Positions 16,784 through 25,098 of a stretch of DNA of 64,000 nucleotides are shown here, piece after piece. Positions within the stretch are counted from its first letter, which is position 1. The number at the start of each line of letters is the position of its first letter. The stretch covers positions 248,001-312,000 of the forward strand of contig NZ_JACIJJ010000002.1 in assembly GCF_014199325.1 (NCBI RefSeq), read 5' to 3'. The DNA is from Sphingomonas yantingensis. Lineage in GTDB: Bacteria; Pseudomonadota; Alphaproteobacteria; Sphingomonadales; Sphingomonadaceae. A program made the position numbers and the translations under genes. Below the pieces are notes generated by a model that made no database searches, was not told where the DNA came from, and saw nothing but the letters and a program-made list of their open reading frames with translations.

Positions 16784-17733
16784 CCGCCGAAGCGCGCGCC
16801 TTTCCCCTGAGCGCGCCGTTCCGCATCGCGCGCGGCGTGAAGACGGTGGCCGAGGTGGTCGAGGTACGTCTCGTCGAAGCTGGCATCGTCGGCCGCGGGG
16901 AGGGCGTGCCCTATCCACGCTACGGCGAGAGCGTCGCGGGCGCCCTGGCGGCGGTCGAGGCGGTGCGCGGCGCGGTGGAGGCGGGGGCGGATCGCCATGA
17001 TCTCCTGTCGCTGATGCCCGCGGGCGCGGCGCGAAACGCGGTGGATGCGGCGCTGTGGGATCTTGACGTAAAGCTCGGTAGCGTGTCGCTGCCCCGCGCG
17101 GTGCCGACCGAGACAGCGGTGACGGTGGGCATCGACACGCTGGCCGCGATGCATGCGGCCGCACTCGCGCTCGGTCCGGTGCCGCTGGTCAAGGTCAAGG
17201 TCGATAGCGAGGCGGTGGCGGATCGGGTCGGCGCCGTCCGCCGCGCGCTCCCCGCCGCGCGAATGATCGTCGATGCAAACGAAAGCTGGACGCTGGGCAC
17301 GCTGCGCGCCGTGACGCCCGCGCTGGTCGAGGCGCGCGTCGAACTGGTCGAACAGCCATTACCCGTCGATGCCGACGATGCTCTGGTCGGGTTCGAGGCG
17401 CCGTTCGCGATCGCCGCGGACGAATCGGCGCACGGAATCGACGACATCGACCGGCTACGCGGGCGCTACAGCCACATTAACATCAAGCTGGACAAGACCG
17501 GCGGGCTGACTGCGGCGCTGGCGCTCGCCGATGCGGCCGAACGCGCGGGGGTGGGGGTGATGCTCGGCTGTATGGTGGCGAGCTCGCTCGGCATCGCGCC
17601 GGCGCTGCGGCTGGCGGGGCGGGCGTCGTTCGTCGACCTCGACGGGCCGTGGTGGCTGGCGGCAGATCGCGCGGGCGGGGTGCGGATCGAGCAGGGCGTG
17701 ATGACCCCGCCCGAGCCGGGCTTCTGGGCATGA
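16780..17733 (+). CDS. dgcA: DgcA-type N-acetyl-D-Glu racemase / dipeptide epimerase (enolase superfamily)
   Basis: 317 residues if read from the CTG at 16780, which overlaps the dgcN stop; no nearby ATG, GTG or TTG gives a normal N-terminus (TAEARAFPLSAPFRIARG). Enolase-superfamily residues are all visible: VKVKVD (KxK base), then metal ligands in DANESW, ELVEQPLP and AADES, then INIKLDKTGG (second Lys base) and the final GCMVASSLG. Family members are L-Ala-D/L-Glu epimerases or, when paired with DgcN, N-acetyl-D-Glu racemases. Next to dgcN the second assignment fits better. Downstream gene starts in an ATGA overlap. Confidence 0.87.
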   Translation: MTAEARAFPLSAPFRIARGVKTVAEVVEVRLVEAGIVGRGEGVPYPRYGESVAGALAAVEAVRGAVEAGADRHDLLSLMPAGAARNAVDAALWDLDVKLGSVSLPRAVPTETAVTVGIDTLAAMHAAALALGPVPLVKVKVDSEAVADRVGAVRRALPAARMIVDANESWTLGTLRAVTPALVEARVELVEQPLPVDADDALVGFEAPFAIAADESAHGIDDIDRLRGRYSHINIKLDKTGGLTAALALADAAERAGVGVMLGCMVASSLGIAPALRLAGRASFVDLDGPWWLAADRAGGVRIEQGVMTPPEPGFWA

Positions 17734-19259
17734 GGGCCGCGATCCTTGCCGCGCTGGCGCTGCTCGGCGCCGCGCCGGTGCCAGCCGACCTGCTGATCCG
17801 CGGCGGCACCATCGTCACCGGCCAGCGCGCGCCGTTCGTTGGCGACGTGGCGGTGCGCGGCGACCGAATCGTCGCGGTCGGCCCGCGCCTGTCGATGCGT
17901 GCGACGCGCACGGTCGAGGCGAAGGGGCTGGTCGTCGCCCCCGGCTTCATCGACCCGCATAGCCATGTCGAGACGCTGCTGCTCGGCCCCAATGCACGCG
18001 CGCGGCGGGTCGAGCGGTTCCTGATGCAGGGGGTGACGACCGCCTTCATCGGCAATGACGGCGGTGGCGCGATCGACGTGAAGGCAGTGCTGGCGAGCGC
18101 GGCGACGCGGCCGGTCGGGATCAACTATGCCGCTTATGTCGGCTTCGGCAGCATCCGCGGCGCGGTGCTGGGCGAGACCGATCGCGTGCCCACGCCCGCC
18201 GAGCTCGCGCGGATGAAGGCGCTCGCCGCCCGTGCGATGTGCGACGGTGCGCTCGGCGTGTCCAGCGGGCTGTTCTACGCGCCGCAGCGGTTCGCGAAGA
18301 CAGAGGAGGTCGCGGCCATCGCGGCGGAGGCGGGCCGGCGCGGCGGCTTCTATGACACGCATCTGCGCGACGAATCCTCCTATTCGATCGGGCTCGAGGC
18401 GGCGGTCGAGGAAGCGCTGGCGATCGGCCGCGCATCGGGTGCGGCGGTGCACATCGCGCATATCAAGGCGCTCGGTGCCGATGTCGAAGGGCGCGCACCC
18501 GCCGTGATCGCCCGGATCGAGGCAGCGCGGGCGAAGGGTCAGCGCGTGACCGCCGATCAGTATCCGTGGGACGCCTCCGGCACCAGCCTCGTCGCCGCGC
18601 TGGTGCCGGGGTGGGCGCAGGCGGACGGCCGCGCGGCGATGATCGCGCGGCTGGGCGATGCGCACGCGGTTACAGAGATGCGCGAAAATCTGCGGCGGCG
18701 GGGCGGCGCGGAGAAACTGCTCCTCACCAGCGGGCCGTTTCGCGGGCAAACGCTGGCGCAGGTTGCGGCGGGCGGCGATCCAGTGGCCGCTGCGATCCGG
18801 GTCATCCAGGGCGAGGACCCCGCCGTCGCGAACTTCAACCAGTCGGAGCGCGACATCCGCGCCTTCATGACCCGCCCCTGGGTGATGACGGGCAGCGACG
18901 CCTCGACTGGGCACCCGCGCAGCTTCGGCAGCTTCGCGCGCAAATATGCGGTCTATGTGCGCGAGCGGCACGTGCTCGACCTGCCGACGTTCGTTTCTCG
19001 CAGCGCGACGCTGCCCGCCGACACCTTCGGCCTGACGGATCGCGGGCGGATCGCGCCGGGGGCGTTCGCCGACCTCGTGTTGTTCGATCCCACCACCTAT
19101 GCCGCGCGCGCGACCTACTCTGATCCCGAGCGGACGGCGGCGGGGGTGCGGATGGTGCTCGTTAACGGGCGGATCGCGGTCGAGGGCGGGCGGCTGACCG
19201 GCGCGGCGGCGGGGCGCGCCCTGCCACGCGTGCCGGCCAAGGGCATGTGCCCGGCATGA
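17730..19259 (+). CDS. Exported N-acyl-D-amino-acid deacylase (D-aminoacylase family)
   Basis: 509 residues. A cleavable leader is likely (LAALALLGAAPVPA), placing the enzyme in the periplasm. Amidohydrolase core: PGFIDPHSHVE (HxH), GVTTAFIGNDGGG, GFYDTHLRDES, VHIAHIKALG, and MTGSDASTGHPRSFGSFAR with the catalytic Asp. The position that is Cys in the well-studied D-aminoacylases (GNC) is Asp here. The family hydrolyses N-acyl-D-amino acids. In this operon it would free D-Glu or another D-amino acid outside the inner membrane, upstream of the symporter encoded next. Export would also keep it away from the N-acetylated intermediates of dgcN and dgcA in the cytosol (inference). Confidence 0.85.
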   Translation: MRAAILAALALLGAAPVPADLLIRGGTIVTGQRAPFVGDVAVRGDRIVAVGPRLSMRATRTVEAKGLVVAPGFIDPHSHVETLLLGPNARARRVERFLMQGVTTAFIGNDGGGAIDVKAVLASAATRPVGINYAAYVGFGSIRGAVLGETDRVPTPAELARMKALAARAMCDGALGVSSGLFYAPQRFAKTEEVAAIAAEAGRRGGFYDTHLRDESSYSIGLEAAVEEALAIGRASGAAVHIAHIKALGADVEGRAPAVIARIEAARAKGQRVTADQYPWDASGTSLVAALVPGWAQADGRAAMIARLGDAHAVTEMRENLRRRGGAEKLLLTSGPFRGQTLAQVAAGGDPVAAAIRVIQGEDPAVANFNQSERDIRAFMTRPWVMTGSDASTGHPRSFGSFARKYAVYVRERHVLDLPTFVSRSATLPADTFGLTDRGRIAPGAFADLVLFDPTTYAARATYSDPERTAAGVRMVLVNGRIAVEGGRLTGAAAGRALPRVPAKGMCPA

Positions 19260-20467
19260 TCGCGCGCTGGCTCGCCATTCCGCTCTGGGTGCGCGTGCTC
19301 GGCGGGCTGGCGCTCGGGGTGTTGCTGGGTCTGGTCTGGCCCGCCGGTGCGGCGAAGGTCGCGCTGGTCGGCGAGTGGTTCGTGCGAGCGATCCGGATGC
19401 TCGTCGCGCCGATCGTGCTGGTGACGATCGCCGCGGGCATCGCCGGCATGGCCGAACCCTCGAAGCTCGGATGGCTGGGCCTGCGCACAATCGGCCTGTT
19501 CGCTGCAACGACGCTGGCGGCGGTCGCGATCGGCATGGCCGTGGCGGCGTTGGTGCAGCCGGGCGCCGGCGCGCCGCTGGCGGGCGTGGCGGCACAGGCG
19601 CTGGGCGAACCGCGCAGCCTCTACGACACCGTCGCGGGGATCGTCCCGCTCAACATCGTCGAGGCGCTGGGCAAGGGCGACATGCTCGCGCTCATCTTCA
19701 CCGCGATCCTGATCGGCGTCGGTACGGTGGCGGCGGGCGAGGCGGGGCGGCCGTTCGCGCGCGGGCTCCAGTCCCTGTCGGCGGTGCTGCTGTCGGTCGT
19801 ACGGCTGGTGATGGAGGCGACGCCGTTCGGCGTGTTCGCGCTGATCGCCAATGCCGTGGCGTCGAGCGGAGTCGAGGTCTTCGCGCGCATCGGCTGGCTT
19901 GCGCTCGCCGTCGTCATCGGGTCGGCGGCGCAGATGGCGCTGGTCCATGCGCCGCTGCTGGTTATCATCGCGCGCCGATCGCCGCTCCGCTTCTGGAAGG
20001 ATAGTGTCGAGGCGCTGGCGATCGCCTTTTCCACCGCGTCGAGTTCGGCGGTGCTGCCCGTTGCGATCCGGCTGGCGGAGACGCGGCACCGGATCGCGCG
20101 CCACGTCGCGCAGACGGTGCTGCCGCTCGGTGCGTCGATCGGCAAGGACGGGACGGCGATGTATGTCGGCTTGCTCAGTGTTTTCAGCCTTCAGGCGCTC
20201 GGCCACCCGATCGCGCTTGCCGAATGGGGGGTCATCCTTGCGACCGGTGCGCTTGCGGCGTTCGGGACCGCGCCGGTGCCCTCGGCCTCGCTGTTCATGC
20301 TGGCGGCGGTGCTGGCGGCAGTGGGCGTGGGGCCGGGCGATACCGCGCTGATCGTCGGGCTGGTCTTGCCCTTCGACCGCCTGCTCGACATGACGCGGAC
20401 CGTGCCGAGCGCGTCGGCCAACCTCACCGTGGCGGCGTGCGTCGATCGGCTGGAGCGTCGGGAATGA
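19256..20467 (+). CDS. Dicarboxylate/amino acid:cation symporter (DAACS family)
   Basis: 403 residues, hydrophobic throughout. DAACS signatures: RMLVAPIVLVTIAAGIAGM, NIVEALGKGDMLALIF, the serine-rich hairpin FSTASSSAVLP, the TM7 unwound region LPLGASIGKDGTAMY, and TM8 LPFDRLLDMTRTVPSASAN, where the Asp of DRLLDM contacts the substrate amino group. GltP/GltT homologues carry glutamate, aspartate or C4 acids with protons or sodium. Between an exported D-aminoacylase and an exported DD-peptidase, import of D-Glu is the natural reading. Coupled on both sides by ATGA overlaps. Confidence 0.88.
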   Translation: MIARWLAIPLWVRVLGGLALGVLLGLVWPAGAAKVALVGEWFVRAIRMLVAPIVLVTIAAGIAGMAEPSKLGWLGLRTIGLFAATTLAAVAIGMAVAALVQPGAGAPLAGVAAQALGEPRSLYDTVAGIVPLNIVEALGKGDMLALIFTAILIGVGTVAAGEAGRPFARGLQSLSAVLLSVVRLVMEATPFGVFALIANAVASSGVEVFARIGWLALAVVIGSAAQMALVHAPLLVIIARRSPLRFWKDSVEALAIAFSTASSSAVLPVAIRLAETRHRIARHVAQTVLPLGASIGKDGTAMYVGLLSVFSLQALGHPIALAEWGVILATGALAAFGTAPVPSASLFMLAAVLAAVGVGPGDTALIVGLVLPFDRLLDMTRTVPSASANLTVAACVDRLERRE

Positions 20468-21816
20468 AGCGTGCCGTCCTCCTGCTGGTCGCTATCGCCG
20501 TACCGGCCCGCGCCGATGGGCCGGTGCTGGCCGATCGGGTGCGTGCGATCCTGTCGGCGCCCGATCTTGCCGGCACGCGATGGGGGCTGCTCGTCGTGGA
20601 CGATGCCGGGCGTCAGGTGGTGGCGATCGACCCGGACGCGCGCTTCCTCCCCGCCTCGAACAGCAAGCTGCCGAGCGTGCTGGCCGACATGGCCGCGCCC
20701 ACGCCGGTCGAGGGGACGGGCGTCGCGATTGAGGGCGAGGACGTGGTGCTCATCGGGGCGGGCGATCCGTGGCTGTCGGGAGCGAGCGACTGCGCGCGCG
20801 ATTGCCTGTCGACGCTCGCCGACGCCGTTGCCGCTCGCACAAAGCGCGTGCGCGACGTGATCGGCGACGACCGGCGCTGGGTCGACGAGCGCTGGGGACA
20901 GGGGTGGAGCTGGAACAACCTGCCGACGCGATCGGGTGCGGCGGTGTCGGCGCTCAGCCTCGACGAGAATGTCGTTACGGTGACTGTGACGCCCGATGGC
21001 GCGGTCGCCGAACCGACCGGCTGGTACCGGATCGAGGATCGTGTCGAACCGGGCGCGGCGACCTCGCTCGGCGTCGAGCGTCTGCCCGGTGAGCGGACAC
21101 TGGTCGTGCGCGGAACGATTGCGGGGCCAGTGTCGGTGACGATCGCGCATCCCGTCGACGATCCCGCCGCCTATGCCGCGCACCGCTTCGCCGCGATGCT
21201 GCGCGCGCGCGGGGTAAAGGTGGGCGGCGAGGCGAAGGCGCGGCATCGTCGGCCGGGGGAGGCTGCGGCCGTGCTGCCACAAGCCATTGCCCGGCTGACG
21301 CCGCGGCCGCTGATCGAGACCTGGGCGCGGACGCTGAAGGCGAGCCAGAACCTGTTCGCCGAAATGCTGCTGCGCCGCGACATGGCCGAGGGAACGGCGG
21401 CGGCGGGGCTCGCCCGCTACGACGCGCTGTTCGCGGGGGCGGGGGCACCTCGCCGCGGATGGGACTTCGCCGACGGGTCGGGCATGTCGAGCTACAACCG
21501 GCTGTCCCCGCGTGCCTCGGTCGCGCTGCTCCGCTGGGCGGCGAGCCAGCCCTTTGCCGCGACGTTCCGGGCGTCGCTGCCGATCGCGGGCGTCGACGGC
21601 ACGCTCGCCGCGCGGTTCAAGGGGACGGCGCTGGAGGGCAGGTTGTTCGCAAAGACCGGCTCGCTGAGCGGGGCGTCGGCGCTGTCGGGCTATCTGACCG
21701 CCAGGAGCGGGCGGACGCTGACCTTCGCGTTCTTCGCCAACGACATGGCCAGCGCCGCGCCGCCGGTCACGCCGACCATGGACCGGGTGTTGGTCGAAAT
21801 CGCCGCGGCGAACTGA
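20464..21816 (+). CDS. dacB: D-alanyl-D-alanine carboxypeptidase/endopeptidase (PBP4, DacB)
   Basis: 450 residues with a leader (RAVLLLVAIAVPARA). Penicillin-binding motifs in order: SNSK (SxxK), SYN (SxN, in GSGMSSYNRLSP) and KTGS (in LFAKTGSLSG), with the long S13-type insertion between the first two. PBP4 trims terminal D-Ala and cuts peptide crosslinks in the periplasm. Last gene of the six-gene overlapping operon, where it would liberate peptides or D-Ala from the wall. The next gene (clpS) is convergent, 58 nt away. Confidence 0.92.
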   Translation: MKRAVLLLVAIAVPARADGPVLADRVRAILSAPDLAGTRWGLLVVDDAGRQVVAIDPDARFLPASNSKLPSVLADMAAPTPVEGTGVAIEGEDVVLIGAGDPWLSGASDCARDCLSTLADAVAARTKRVRDVIGDDRRWVDERWGQGWSWNNLPTRSGAAVSALSLDENVVTVTVTPDGAVAEPTGWYRIEDRVEPGAATSLGVERLPGERTLVVRGTIAGPVSVTIAHPVDDPAAYAAHRFAAMLRARGVKVGGEAKARHRRPGEAAAVLPQAIARLTPRPLIETWARTLKASQNLFAEMLLRRDMAEGTAAAGLARYDALFAGAGAPRRGWDFADGSGMSSYNRLSPRASVALLRWAASQPFAATFRASLPIAGVDGTLAARFKGTALEGRLFAKTGSLSGASALSGYLTARSGRTLTFAFFANDMASAAPPVTPTMDRVLVEIAAAN

Positions 21817-21874
21817 CCTTTGCAGGCTCGTCAGTCCGGCTCAAGGCCGGGTGACGACGATCGGTGGCCGGGCC

Positions 21875-22210
21875 CTACGCCTTTTCCAGCGTGCATTGGA
21901 GCGGGTGCTGGTTCTCGCGTGCGAAGTCCATGACCTGGCTGACCTTGGTCTCGGCGACTTCGTAGCTGAACACGCCGCAGACGCCCACGCCCTTCTGGTG
22001 GACGTGCAGCATCACCTGCGTCGCCTGCTCCATGTTCATGCGGAAGAAGCGCTGGAGGACGAGGACGACGAACTCCATCGGCGTATAGTCGTCGTTGAGC
22101 ATCAGCACGCGATAGGGCGTGGGCTTCTTCGTCTTGGCGCGGGTGCGCGTGGCGATGCCGACCGACGTGCCATTGCCGCCGGTCCCGCCCTGCTCGTCTT
22201 CGTCGGTCAT
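21875..22210 (-). CDS. clpS: ATP-dependent Clp protease adaptor ClpS
   Basis: 111 residues from the ATG at 22210 (MTDEDEQ); upstream in-frame ATGs would add an atypical stretch. ClpS core: [18 protein letters not shown], the helix [33 protein letters not shown] and a C-terminal [10 protein letters not shown]. The NDDYTPM segment and the MLHVH helix contact N-degron substrates. ClpS delivers N-end-rule proteins to ClpAP. The usual clpA neighbour is absent here. Monocistronic. Confidence 0.93.
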   Translation of the reverse strand: MTDEDEQGGTGGNGTSVGIATRTRAKTKKPTPYRVLMLNDDYTPMEFVVLVLQRFFRMNMEQATQVMLHVHQKGVGVCGVFSYEVAETKVSQVMDFARENQHPLQCTLEKA

Positions 22211-22294
22211 GTGGGGGCTGAAACGCTGCATCGCCGCTGAAAATAGGGGATGCCCCCCCATCGGGGCAAGGGCCGTTTGGCCGTAGGCCCAACG

Positions 22295-22323
22295 AAAAGG
22301 GGCGGCCGCATCGCGACCGCCCC
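22295..22323 (-). terminator. Rho-independent terminator after the phasin gene
   Basis: On the minus strand an 11-bp stem (GGGGCGGTCGC / GCGGCCGCCCC, one G-T pair) with a 3-nt GAT loop is followed by TTTT. It lies about 40 nt past the phasin stop and before clpS, so it should end the phasin transcript. Confidence 0.8.
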
Positions 22324-22360
22324 CTTGGTTCGATCCGTTCCCGCCGGAGCGGGGCGCGGA

Positions 22361-23146
22361 TTACGCCACGACCTTCACCTTCTCGGCGGCGACGGCCATG
22401 CGGTTCGACAGCGGCTGCATCGCGTCGCTCGACAGCTTCAGCATGTGCTCGGTCGCCTTCGACGCTTCGGCGACATAGGCGTCGAACGCCGAGCGGACAT
22501 AGTCGCTCTGGAGCTTGAACAGCTCGGTCGGCGACTTGACCGACGCCATGCTCTTCATCGCGGCGGTCGCGTGCTCGAACGACTTGCGGCCGTACTCGGC
22601 GGCTTCCTGGCCCAGCGTCTCGACGCCCTTGGCGGCGATGCGGCCGCTCTCGACCATCGCCTCGAGGTTGCCCTTGGCGAAGTCGTTCATCTCTTCGGCC
22701 ATCTTGCTGCTCTTTTCCATCGCGGCCTTGGCGCGATCGTTCATGTCGCCGAACATGGCCTGCGCCTTGTGGGTCGCGGTGTCGGCAGCGGTTTTGAGGT
22801 CGGTCATCGGAGCGGTTTCCTTCTGCACGGTCTGGGCGGTGGGCGCCGCCGCAGCCGCAACGGCCTTGGCGGTCTTGGTCGCGGCCTCGACGATCGTCTC
22901 GGCGGCCTTGGCGACCGGGGCGGCGACATTCTGGGCGGTCGCCTTGGCGGTGTCGGCGACCTTTTCGGCGGCCTCGACCACGGGTTTGAGAACGGGGGGT
23001 TTCAGGACAGGCGGCTTTGACGCGGGCGCAGCCTCGACCGGCGCGGCGACAATCGCCGATGCCGGAATCGCGGGCTTGGGGGGGACGGCCTTGGCGCGCG
23101 GCGCGGTGCCGCGCGGCGTGCTGGACTTCGGACCCTTGATCGCCAT
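22361..23146 (-). CDS. phaP: Phasin family protein (PHA granule-associated)
   Basis: 261 residues from the ATG at 23146 with AGAGG upstream. The N-terminal ~110 residues are low-complexity Ala/Pro/Lys-rich (tandem PPVLK repeats, then Ala-rich segments), followed by the conserved phasin domain (about 120-260): FGDMNDRAKAAMEKSSKMAEE, GNLEAMVESGRIAAKG, EYGRKSFEHATAAMKSM, SPTELFKLQSDYVRSAFDAY. Phasins coat polyhydroxyalkanoate granules. The long Ala/Pro N-terminal extension is typical of sphingomonad phasins and may be a flexible tether. Neighbouring phaC fits. Promoter region has repeated TTGC-N3-GCA palindromes. Confidence 0.9.
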   Translation of the reverse strand: MAIKGPKSSTPRGTAPRAKAVPPKPAIPASAIVAAPVEAAPASKPPVLKPPVLKPVVEAAEKVADTAKATAQNVAAPVAKAAETIVEAATKTAKAVAAAAAPTAQTVQKETAPMTDLKTAADTATHKAQAMFGDMNDRAKAAMEKSSKMAEEMNDFAKGNLEAMVESGRIAAKGVETLGQEAAEYGRKSFEHATAAMKSMASVKSPTELFKLQSDYVRSAFDAYVAEASKATEHMLKLSSDAMQPLSNRMAVAAEKVKVVA

Positions 23147-23165
23147 CACTCGCCTCTCGCAAAAG

Positions 23166-23228
23166 ATGTTGCGGTGCAGCGATTACTCGATTCGGCAAGT
23201 CGCCGCAAGGGAAATGTTGCGGTGCAAC
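23166..23228 (-). promoter_or_regulatory. Two PhaR-like TTGC-N3-GCA operators in the phasin promoter
   Basis: ATGTTGCGGTGCAGC (23166-23180) and ATGTTGCGGTGCAAC (23214-23228) are near-identical direct repeats 48 nt apart. The second is a perfect 5-bp palindrome GTTGC-GGT-GCAAC; the first has one mismatch. PhaR repressors of alphaproteobacteria are known to bind TGC-N3-GCA-type palindromes before phasin genes and to be released by PHA granules. Position, 20-80 nt upstream of the phasin start, supports that use here. Confidence 0.55.
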
Positions 23229-23261
23229 AAAGTCACGATGCGGCGAAACTTGTTAGCGTTC

Positions 23262-25007
23262 TCAACGGGTTCGAACGTACGCCCCGGGCGCATCTTCGAG
23301 CGCCGGAAGCGCACCTTCGCCGGGAATTCGCGCACCCTTGGCCGGCACCGTTTCGCCGTCGAGCGCGGCGATCCACTGGCGCCAGTCGGGCCACCAGCTT
23401 CCCTTTACCTCGCGCGCCCCGGCAACAAAGGCGGCCAGGCTGTCCGCGCCGTCCTCGTTGATCCAGTACTGGTATTTGCCGGCCGAGGGCGGGTTGACGA
23501 CGCCCGCGATATGCCCCGACCCGGCGAGGACGAATCGCAGCGGCCCGGTGAAGTAATGCGTGATCTTCCACACGCTTTCGGCCGGAGCAATGTGATCCTC
23601 GCGCCCCGCCTGGACATAGGTGGGCGTGGCCACGCGCGTGAGGTCGATCGGCGTCCCCGCCACCGCGATCGCGCCGGGCGTCACCAGCTTGTTGTCGCGA
23701 TACAGGTCGGCGAGATAGCTCTGGTGCCACTTGGCGGGCAGGTTGGTGACGTCGCTGTTCCAATGGAGCAGGTCGAACGGCGTATATTCGGCGCCCATCA
23801 GATAGTTGTTGGCGACATAGTTCCAGATGAGGTCGCGCCCGCGCAGCAGGTTGAACGTCGCGGCCATGTACCGCCCGTCGAGGAAGCCGTCGGGCGACAG
23901 CGCCTCGATCAGCTTCATCTGCTCATCATCGACGAACATCTGAAGGTCGCCGGCCTGGGTGAAATCGACCTGCGCGGTGAAGAAAGTGGCCGAGGCGACC
24001 TTGTCCGCCTGCCCTCTCGCGGTCAGCAGCGCCAGCGTCGCGGCGAGCGTCGTGCCCGCCACGCAATAGCCGATCGTGTGCAACGCGGGCACGTCCAGCA
24101 GCTCGCGCACCGTGTCGATCGCGTCGATCTGTCCGCGCTCGATGAAATCGTCCCAGACCACGTCCTTCATCGACGCGTCCGCCGATTTCCAGGAGACGAC
24201 GAATACGCTCAGCCCCTGTTCGACCGCCCAGCGGATGAAGCTCTTTTCGGGCGTCAGGTCGAGGATGTAGAAGCGGTTGATCCACGGCGGAAAGATCAGG
24301 AGCGGGATCTTCGACACGCTTTCGGTCGTCGGCGCATAGTGGATCAACTCGTACATCGGCGTCCGCTTGACCACCTTGCCCGGCGTCACCGCGATGTTGC
24401 GGCCGAGCTCGAACGCCCCCTCGCTCGTCTGCGTCATCTGGCCCTTGGCCATGTCGGCGAGCATGTTCTGAAGGCCCTTGAGCAGGCTCTCGCCGCGCGT
24501 CTCGATCGCTTTTTCGAGCACGACCGGGTTGGTCGCTGGGAAGTTGGTCGGGCTCATCGCGTCGATGAAGCCGCGCGTGGCGAAGCGGATCTGCTCCTTC
24601 TGCTTGGGGTCCACCCCCTCGATCGCGTCGACGCCCTTCACCAGGTGCTCGGCGATCAGGAAATAGCTCTGGCGGATGAAGTCGAAGACCGGGTCCTCGC
24701 GCCATTGCGGCGCCTTGAACCGCTTGTCGCGCGCCTGTTCGGGCGTCTCCTCGGGCGGGGCGGCGTTCGCGGGGTCGAGGAAGCGCTGCCACAGCTTCAT
24801 TGTGTCGCCCCAGAATTCGGCCTGCGCACGGATGACGGGCGTCGGATCGAACGGCGAGCCGCTCAAGGGCTGCGGCGCGGCGTCGATCAGGTCGAGGCCG
24901 TGCTCCATCATCATCTGCTGCATCCGGCCCATCACCCAGGTCCAGTGCTGGATATCCTTCAGGTCGGGCGTGGGCGTCGCGGTCGCGCCGTCGGGTTGGT
25001 CGGCCAT
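23262..25007 (-). CDS. phaC: Class I poly(3-hydroxyalkanoate) synthase
   Basis: 581 residues from the ATG at 25007, which has AGGAGAGG just upstream; an in-frame start at 25061 lacks a ribosome site. The lipase-like box is GYCVAG with the catalytic Cys at about residue 315; the partner Asp is in QAGREDHIAP and the His in LAGSGHIAGVVNPPS. Other class I blocks: NPVVLEKAIETRG, LIFPPWINRFYILDL, SWKSAD, PFDLLHWNSDVTNLP. Polymerises 3-hydroxyacyl-CoA into storage polyester on granule surfaces. No PhaE or PhaR subunit gene, consistent with class I. phaA and phaB are not in the window. Confidence 0.95.
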   Translation of the reverse strand: MADQPDGATATPTPDLKDIQHWTWVMGRMQQMMMEHGLDLIDAAPQPLSGSPFDPTPVIRAQAEFWGDTMKLWQRFLDPANAAPPEETPEQARDKRFKAPQWREDPVFDFIRQSYFLIAEHLVKGVDAIEGVDPKQKEQIRFATRGFIDAMSPTNFPATNPVVLEKAIETRGESLLKGLQNMLADMAKGQMTQTSEGAFELGRNIAVTPGKVVKRTPMYELIHYAPTTESVSKIPLLIFPPWINRFYILDLTPEKSFIRWAVEQGLSVFVVSWKSADASMKDVVWDDFIERGQIDAIDTVRELLDVPALHTIGYCVAGTTLAATLALLTARGQADKVASATFFTAQVDFTQAGDLQMFVDDEQMKLIEALSPDGFLDGRYMAATFNLLRGRDLIWNYVANNYLMGAEYTPFDLLHWNSDVTNLPAKWHQSYLADLYRDNKLVTPGAIAVAGTPIDLTRVATPTYVQAGREDHIAPAESVWKITHYFTGPLRFVLAGSGHIAGVVNPPSAGKYQYWINEDGADSLAAFVAGAREVKGSWWPDWRQWIAALDGETVPAKGARIPGEGALPALEDAPGAYVRTR

Positions 25008-25098
25008 GGTCCTCTCCTCTGGCAGTCGCCTGTCCGCGCCCGTATAGCGGGGTTGCCGCATCGGCGAAATCGCCCGCGGCCACTCAGGAGCAACGGCA

